DNA of 8,113 bases from Candidatus Omnitrophota bacterium. Lineage in GTDB: Bacteria; Omnitrophota; Gorgyraeia; Gygaellales; Profunditerraquicolaceae. The notes beneath the pieces are model-generated. The model searched no databases and was not told the origin of the DNA. It saw nothing but the letters and a program-made list of their open reading frames with translations. Where the stretch lies: contig CAIRWO010000125.1 in assembly GCA_903882345.1 (NCBI GenBank), forward strand, positions 1 through 8,113, given 5' to 3'. The position numbers were made by a program, and so were the translations under genes. Below, piece after piece: positions 5,156 to 8,113 of this stretch; within the stretch, counting starts at the first letter, position 1; each line of letters starts with the position of its first letter.

Positions 5156-7076
5156 TCGCGATTTGCTTTTTGAGGCTGCGGATTTCGTTGCTGATTTCGG
5201 AAAGCCTCTGCTTAATTTCCTCAAGGCGCAGAATATACTGTTCCAGCGCATGGTCATCGCGGTAACCGCGGGGATTTTCTACGGCGCGTTTCTTAGCAAG
5301 ATATTCCAGGTTAAAGTTTTCTTTTTCCGCATTCAGTTTCTTTATTTTCTCTTTAATCTCGAAATTATGAAACTTACGCCTGGCCTCTTCTTCCTTATGC
5401 GACAATTCTTTATTGTCCATCTCTTTGCCTGCCGTGGCTTTTTCTTCCTGCCGCGGCTTGGCCCTGTGGCCGGGCTCTTGCGAAACTAATCCCCCTTTTT
5501 CCTTTTTTTCCAGATAATAATCGAAGTCACCAAAAAATTTCCTCACCCTGCCGTCCTTTACTTCGAAGACGGTGTTGGCAACCGAACGCACAAAATGTAT
5601 GTCGTGGCTGATAAAAATAATCGTTCCTTCATAAGAGCCGAGCGCCTTGATCAGGGCATCCACGGCATCCACATCCAAATGCGTGGTCGGTTCATCCAAA
5701 AGCAGGAAATTAGGCGGGTTTAATAATAACTTGGCCAAGATCAGGCGGCTTTTCTCACCGCCGGAAAGCACCTTTACCTTTTTATCGGCATCTTCGCCGG
5801 TGAATAAGAATGCCCCCAGGATCGTGCGGATCGTCTCCTGGGCCATATAGCCGGGCGCGGCAGAATACGCCTCCTGGAGCACGGTATTTTCCGGGTTAAG
5901 CACGTCCAGGCGGGTCTGAGAAAAATATCCGGTCTCCACGTTATGGCCGACAACGCGCTCTCCGGCATCGATATTAATTACGCCGGCAAGTATTTTAAGC
6001 AGGGTGGATTTACCGGCGCCGTTTTCACCCGCTAAAACCGCTTTTTCTCCGCGCTCGATTTCAAAATCAAAATCTTTGTATACTACAAGCTGACCGTATG
6101 CCTTGGAAATATTTTTCAGGGTGATCATCCGCTGGCCGCTTTGCTGCGTAGGAGGAAAACGAAAATCGTGGATACTTTCCCGCGGATCCGGCGGTACAAT
6201 GATTTCCTCCAAACGTTCCAGGGCCGTGCGTTTCGCCCGCACCGCCGCCGCCTTATTCGGCTGGGCATGGAAACGGCTGACAAATTTCTCCAGCTGCTGG
6301 CGTTTCTTTTCGTTTTCCTTAAACTGCCGCAGAAGAAAAGTGCGGCGCTCTTCTTTTATCTGTTCATAATGTTCGTAGTTTCCTTTTACCTTAAATATAG
6401 ATCCGTTTTCCAGGATCAGCGTATAATTTGTGACTTCGTTAAGGAAGGCCTTATCATGGGAGATCATCAGGAAGGTGCCTTTAAAGCCGGCAAGGTAGTC
6501 TTTAAGCCAGATCGCCGCGTTTAAATCCAGATAATTGGTAGGTTCGTCAAGCAGAAGTATATCATAATGGAACGCCAAGAGCTTTGCCAGCAGCGTGCGC
6601 ATCTGCCAGCCGCCGCTCAACTCGGCTATCAAGCGGTTAAAATCCGCTTCCTTAAAACCCAAACCCATGAGGATTTTTTTTGCCTTGTATTCCAGCTCAA
6701 AATAGCCCAGGGTTTCTAGTTCATGTAATATTTCGCCGTAGCGGCTGGAGCCGGCGGCATTTTTTGCCTCAAGTTCCTCTTTTTCGTTTTTCAGGCGCAT
6801 CACCGCGGCATCGCCCGCGGCAACTTCCGATAAAACCGTATGCTGAGATTTAAAACTTGCTTCCTGAGGCAGGTAACCGATACGGATATTTTTTATTACG
6901 CTTACAGATCCGGCAGAGGATTCTGTATCTCCGAGGATTATGGAAAATAAGGTGGTCTTTCCCGTGCCGTTAGGCCCGATAAGCCCGATCTTCTCGCCCC
7001 GGTTGATCGTAAGATTAAGGTTATTAAAGAGGACTTTTTTGCCGTAACTTTTGGAAAGGTTGTTTATGGCGATCAT
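5151..7076 (-). CDS. ABC-F family ATPase (Uup/YheS-like) with C-terminal coiled coil
   Basis: This 641-residue soluble protein has two ABC ATPase domains and no membrane segments. ABC-F proteins bind the ribosomal E site and help stalled or problematic translation. Domain 1: Walker A GPNGTGKTT (34-42), signature LSGGW (153-157), Walker B LLLDEPTNYLD with catalytic E178, H-loop SHD (206-208). An interdomain linker follows (about 237-310), rich in K, R, Q and E with FVSRFHAQPNKAAAVRAKR, the ribosome-facing element. Domain 2: Walker A GENGAGKST (350-358), signature LSGGE (437-441), Walker B LLLDEPTTHLD with E462, SHD (490-492). The C-terminal 110 residues are a low-complexity charged hinge (525-565), then a coiled coil (566-641), as in Uup and YheS. 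All catalytic residues are intact. The ATG at 7076 has no clear Shine-Dalgarno site and lies 18 bases after the upstream stop, so the gene may rely on coupling. Confidence 0.95.
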   Translation of the reverse strand: MIAINNLSKSYGKKVLFNNLNLTINRGEKIGLIGPNGTGKTTLFSIILGDTESSAGSVSVIKNIRIGYLPQEASFKSQHTVLSEVAAGDAAVMRLKNEKEELEAKNAAGSSRYGEILHELETLGYFELEYKAKKILMGLGFKEADFNRLIAELSGGWQMRTLLAKLLAFHYDILLLDEPTNYLDLNAAIWLKDYLAGFKGTFLMISHDKAFLNEVTNYTLILENGSIFKVKGNYEHYEQIKEERRTFLLRQFKENEKKRQQLEKFVSRFHAQPNKAAAVRAKRTALERLEEIIVPPDPRESIHDFRFPPTQQSGQRMITLKNISKAYGQLVVYKDFDFEIERGEKAVLAGENGAGKSTLLKILAGVINIDAGERVVGHNVETGYFSQTRLDVLNPENTVLQEAYSAAPGYMAQETIRTILGAFLFTGEDADKKVKVLSGGEKSRLILAKLLLNPPNFLLLDEPTTHLDVDAVDALIKALGSYEGTIIFISHDIHFVRSVANTVFEVKDGRVRKFFGDFDYYLEKKEKGGLVSQEPGHRAKPRQEEKATAGKEMDNKELSHKEEEARRKFHNFEIKEKIKKLNAEKENFNLEYLAKKRAVENPRGYRDDHALEQYILRLEEIKQRLSEISNEIRSLKKQIAK

Positions 7077-7094
7077 TGGATGGGGACGCCGGGT

Positions 7095-8113
7095 TTAAGG
7101 CGATACTTCGGAATTAGGCAGGACTTCCTCGATTTCCCGCATCAGCTTGTCTATTCTGTCCAACTGCCGATTTTTTACAGCGAGATCATCTTGGGAAACC
7201 GCGCCTTTTGGGTTTTTCAGCTCTTGTTTATCGGGAAAAATATCTTCGATCTCCTTCATCAATTTCTCAACGCGCGCAATCTGGAGTTGCTTTGCCTTTT
7301 GGCCCTGCGCCAGCATTGCCGCTTTATCGTCTTTGAGCTGCTGGATCATGAATTCTTTTGTCTTAAGTTCTCCGCCGATAGCCAAGAGGCGGTTTTCGTA
7401 ATCCAGCCTTGCCTGTTTTAAATCTGCGTCTTTGCGCTCCAATTCCTGATCCAGCCTTTTGCGGTCATTGTCCTTCTCTGAGATACTCGCCTTAAGGCTA
7501 CTCAGCTGTTCCTGGTAGGAACGTCTTTCTTTTTCCAGCTGGACCATCTGGCTGGTAAACTGTTCCAGTTGCTTCTGTTTATCCTGAGCCGATAAACTCA
7601 TTTCCTGCTGCTTGGCAACGAGCTCCCTCTTCTCTGCCTGAAGATTGTCTTCCAGTATTTTTAGTTTAGCGTCTTTACTTGCCAGCTCGGCCTTAAGGCC
7701 GGCCAACTGGCTGTTAAGTTGCTTAAGCTGATTTTCCTTGTCCTGAACCGACCGACCCAATTCTTCTTTCTGGCCGGCGATGGATTTTTTTTGGGCCTGC
7801 ACTTCCTGTATCAATTTAGACTGCTCGTTATCTTTATTTAAAAGCGCATCCTTTTCCTGCTGAGTTTTCACCAGCTGGTTATTTAAAGATTTAAGCTGGT
7901 TTTCTTTTTCTTGAATTAATTGGTTATTCAAAGATTTGACCTGGCCTTCTTTGTCCTGAAGCGACTGGCGCAGTTCATTTGCTGCCTTATCTTGCTGCTT
8001 CCTATCTTGCTGCACGCGGTCTTGCTGCGCCCGGTCAAGCCAGCTGTTTAGCTGGTTCTTCCGGCTATCGGCAGTATGGGTAACCGGCTTAAGCTTTTTA
8101 GTCTTAGGAGGCG
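7095..8113 (-). CDS. Long coiled-coil protein, C-terminal part (function unknown)
   Basis: The reading frame is open to the right edge, so this is the last 338 residues of a longer protein; the GTG at 8015 is not a needed start. Numbered from the first whole codon: a basic, proline-containing stretch (1-20, with TKKLKPVTHT), three QQD[RK] repeats (28-42), then an almost unbroken heptad coiled coil (about 40-285) full of Q, K, E, L and A. Four copies of a Q[DE]KxxQ(L/V)KxLNxQL-type motif start at 52, 67, 123 and 176. Near the end two related segments, RVEKLMKEIEDIFPD (280-294) and RIDKLMREIEEVLPN (319-333), flank a polar linker. There is no cysteine, membrane segment or catalytic motif in the visible part. 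It may be structural or a surface or envelope protein with an N-terminal anchor outside the window. It precedes the ABC-F gene by 18 bases and may share its transcript. Confidence 0.8.
   Translation of the reverse strand, partial: PPKTKKLKPVTHTADSRKNQLNSWLDRAQQDRVQQDRKQQDKAANELRQSLQDKEGQVKSLNNQLIQEKENQLKSLNNQLVKTQQEKDALLNKDNEQSKLIQEVQAQKKSIAGQKEELGRSVQDKENQLKQLNSQLAGLKAELASKDAKLKILEDNLQAEKRELVAKQQEMSLSAQDKQKQLEQFTSQMVQLEKERRSYQEQLSSLKASISEKDNDRKRLDQELERKDADLKQARLDYENRLLAIGGELKTKEFMIQQLKDDKAAMLAQGQKAKQLQIARVEKLMKEIEDIFPDKQELKNPKGAVSQDDLAVKNRQLDRIDKLMREIEEVLPNSEVSP
7536..7958 (-). repeat. Four degenerate copies of a 15-17-residue coiled-coil motif
   Basis: The motif QDKxxQLKxLNxQL occurs four times in the coiled-coil gene. 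The first two copies are in tandem at 45 bp and still look alike in DNA: TGGTTATTTAAAGATTT near 7876 and TGGTTATTCAAAGATTT near 7921. The other two lie 168 bp and then 159 bp further on. They suggest growth of the coiled coil by internal duplication. Confidence 0.6.
7991..8035. repeat. Three tandem 15-bp repeats encoding QQD[RK]
   Basis: Units at 7991-8005, 8006-8020 and 8021-8035 each begin CTTGCTGC on the plus strand and encode a five-residue QQDR- or QQDK-type unit in the coiled-coil protein. The period keeps the reading frame, so copy number could vary without breaking the gene. Confidence 0.75.

Noticed and set aside
5070..5489. Plus-strand open frame of 139 codons
   Set aside because: It lies almost wholly opposite the ABC-F gene, spans the end of the small secreted-protein gene, and shows no family motif or ribosome-binding site. 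It is a shadow frame.
7536..8035. CRISPR-like or transposon repeats
   Set aside because: The repeats are in-frame, degenerate, of codon-multiple length, and sit inside an open reading frame. They have no uniform spacers or terminal inverted repeats.

Overview
The window reads as a stretch of an anaerobic, probably fermentative, H2-metabolising bacterium of moderate GC content. The gene set (an energy-converting [NiFe] hydrogenase with NAD(P)H-linked electron-transfer subunits, Shine-Dalgarno sites such as AAAGGA or AGGGA before most genes, sigma70-like promoters, a likely Rex operator) fits an anaerobic bacterial lineage. I cannot name the species. An uncultured phylum such as Omnitrophota or Elusimicrobiota is only a guess.

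Layout. (1) Positions 4550 to 1, minus strand: a compact seven-gene operon that runs off the left edge. In order of transcription: a 4Fe-4S sulfhydrogenase-beta/AsrA-like protein, a FAD/[2Fe-2S] sulfhydrogenase-gamma/AsrB-like oxidoreductase, a 16-cysteine ferredoxin, an NuoH/EchB-like membrane subunit, an NuoB/EchC-like small subunit, an NuoC/EchD-like subunit, and the start of the [NiFe] large subunit with an intact proximal CxxC motif. (2) Positions 4551 to 4729: a 179-bp divergent control region with a good plus-strand promoter, candidate minus-strand promoters and two palindromes, one matching the Rex operator consensus closely. (3) Positions 4730 to 5134, plus strand: a small secreted protein of unknown function. 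(4) Positions 7076 to 5151, minus strand: an ABC-F translation factor, convergent with the small gene. (5) Positions 8113 to 7095, minus strand: the C-terminal part of a long coiled-coil protein, cut by the right edge.

How it may work. The operon looks like a membrane-bound hydrogenase with its own NAD(P)H module. The proposed electron path is NAD(P)H, FAD, [2Fe-2S], the beta-subunit 4Fe-4S clusters, the polyferredoxin, the NuoB-type cluster, then the [NiFe] site. It would be coupled to ion movement through the NuoH-like subunit, or run in reverse. No NuoL/EchA-type antiporter subunit and no NuoI/EchF-type ferredoxin appear in the visible part. A Rex-type operator in front of such an operon would tie its expression to the NADH/NAD+ ratio. 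The pairing of sulfhydrogenase/AsrAB-type subunits (usually seen with soluble group 3 hydrogenases or sulfite reductase) with a group 4 membrane module is the most notable thing in the window.
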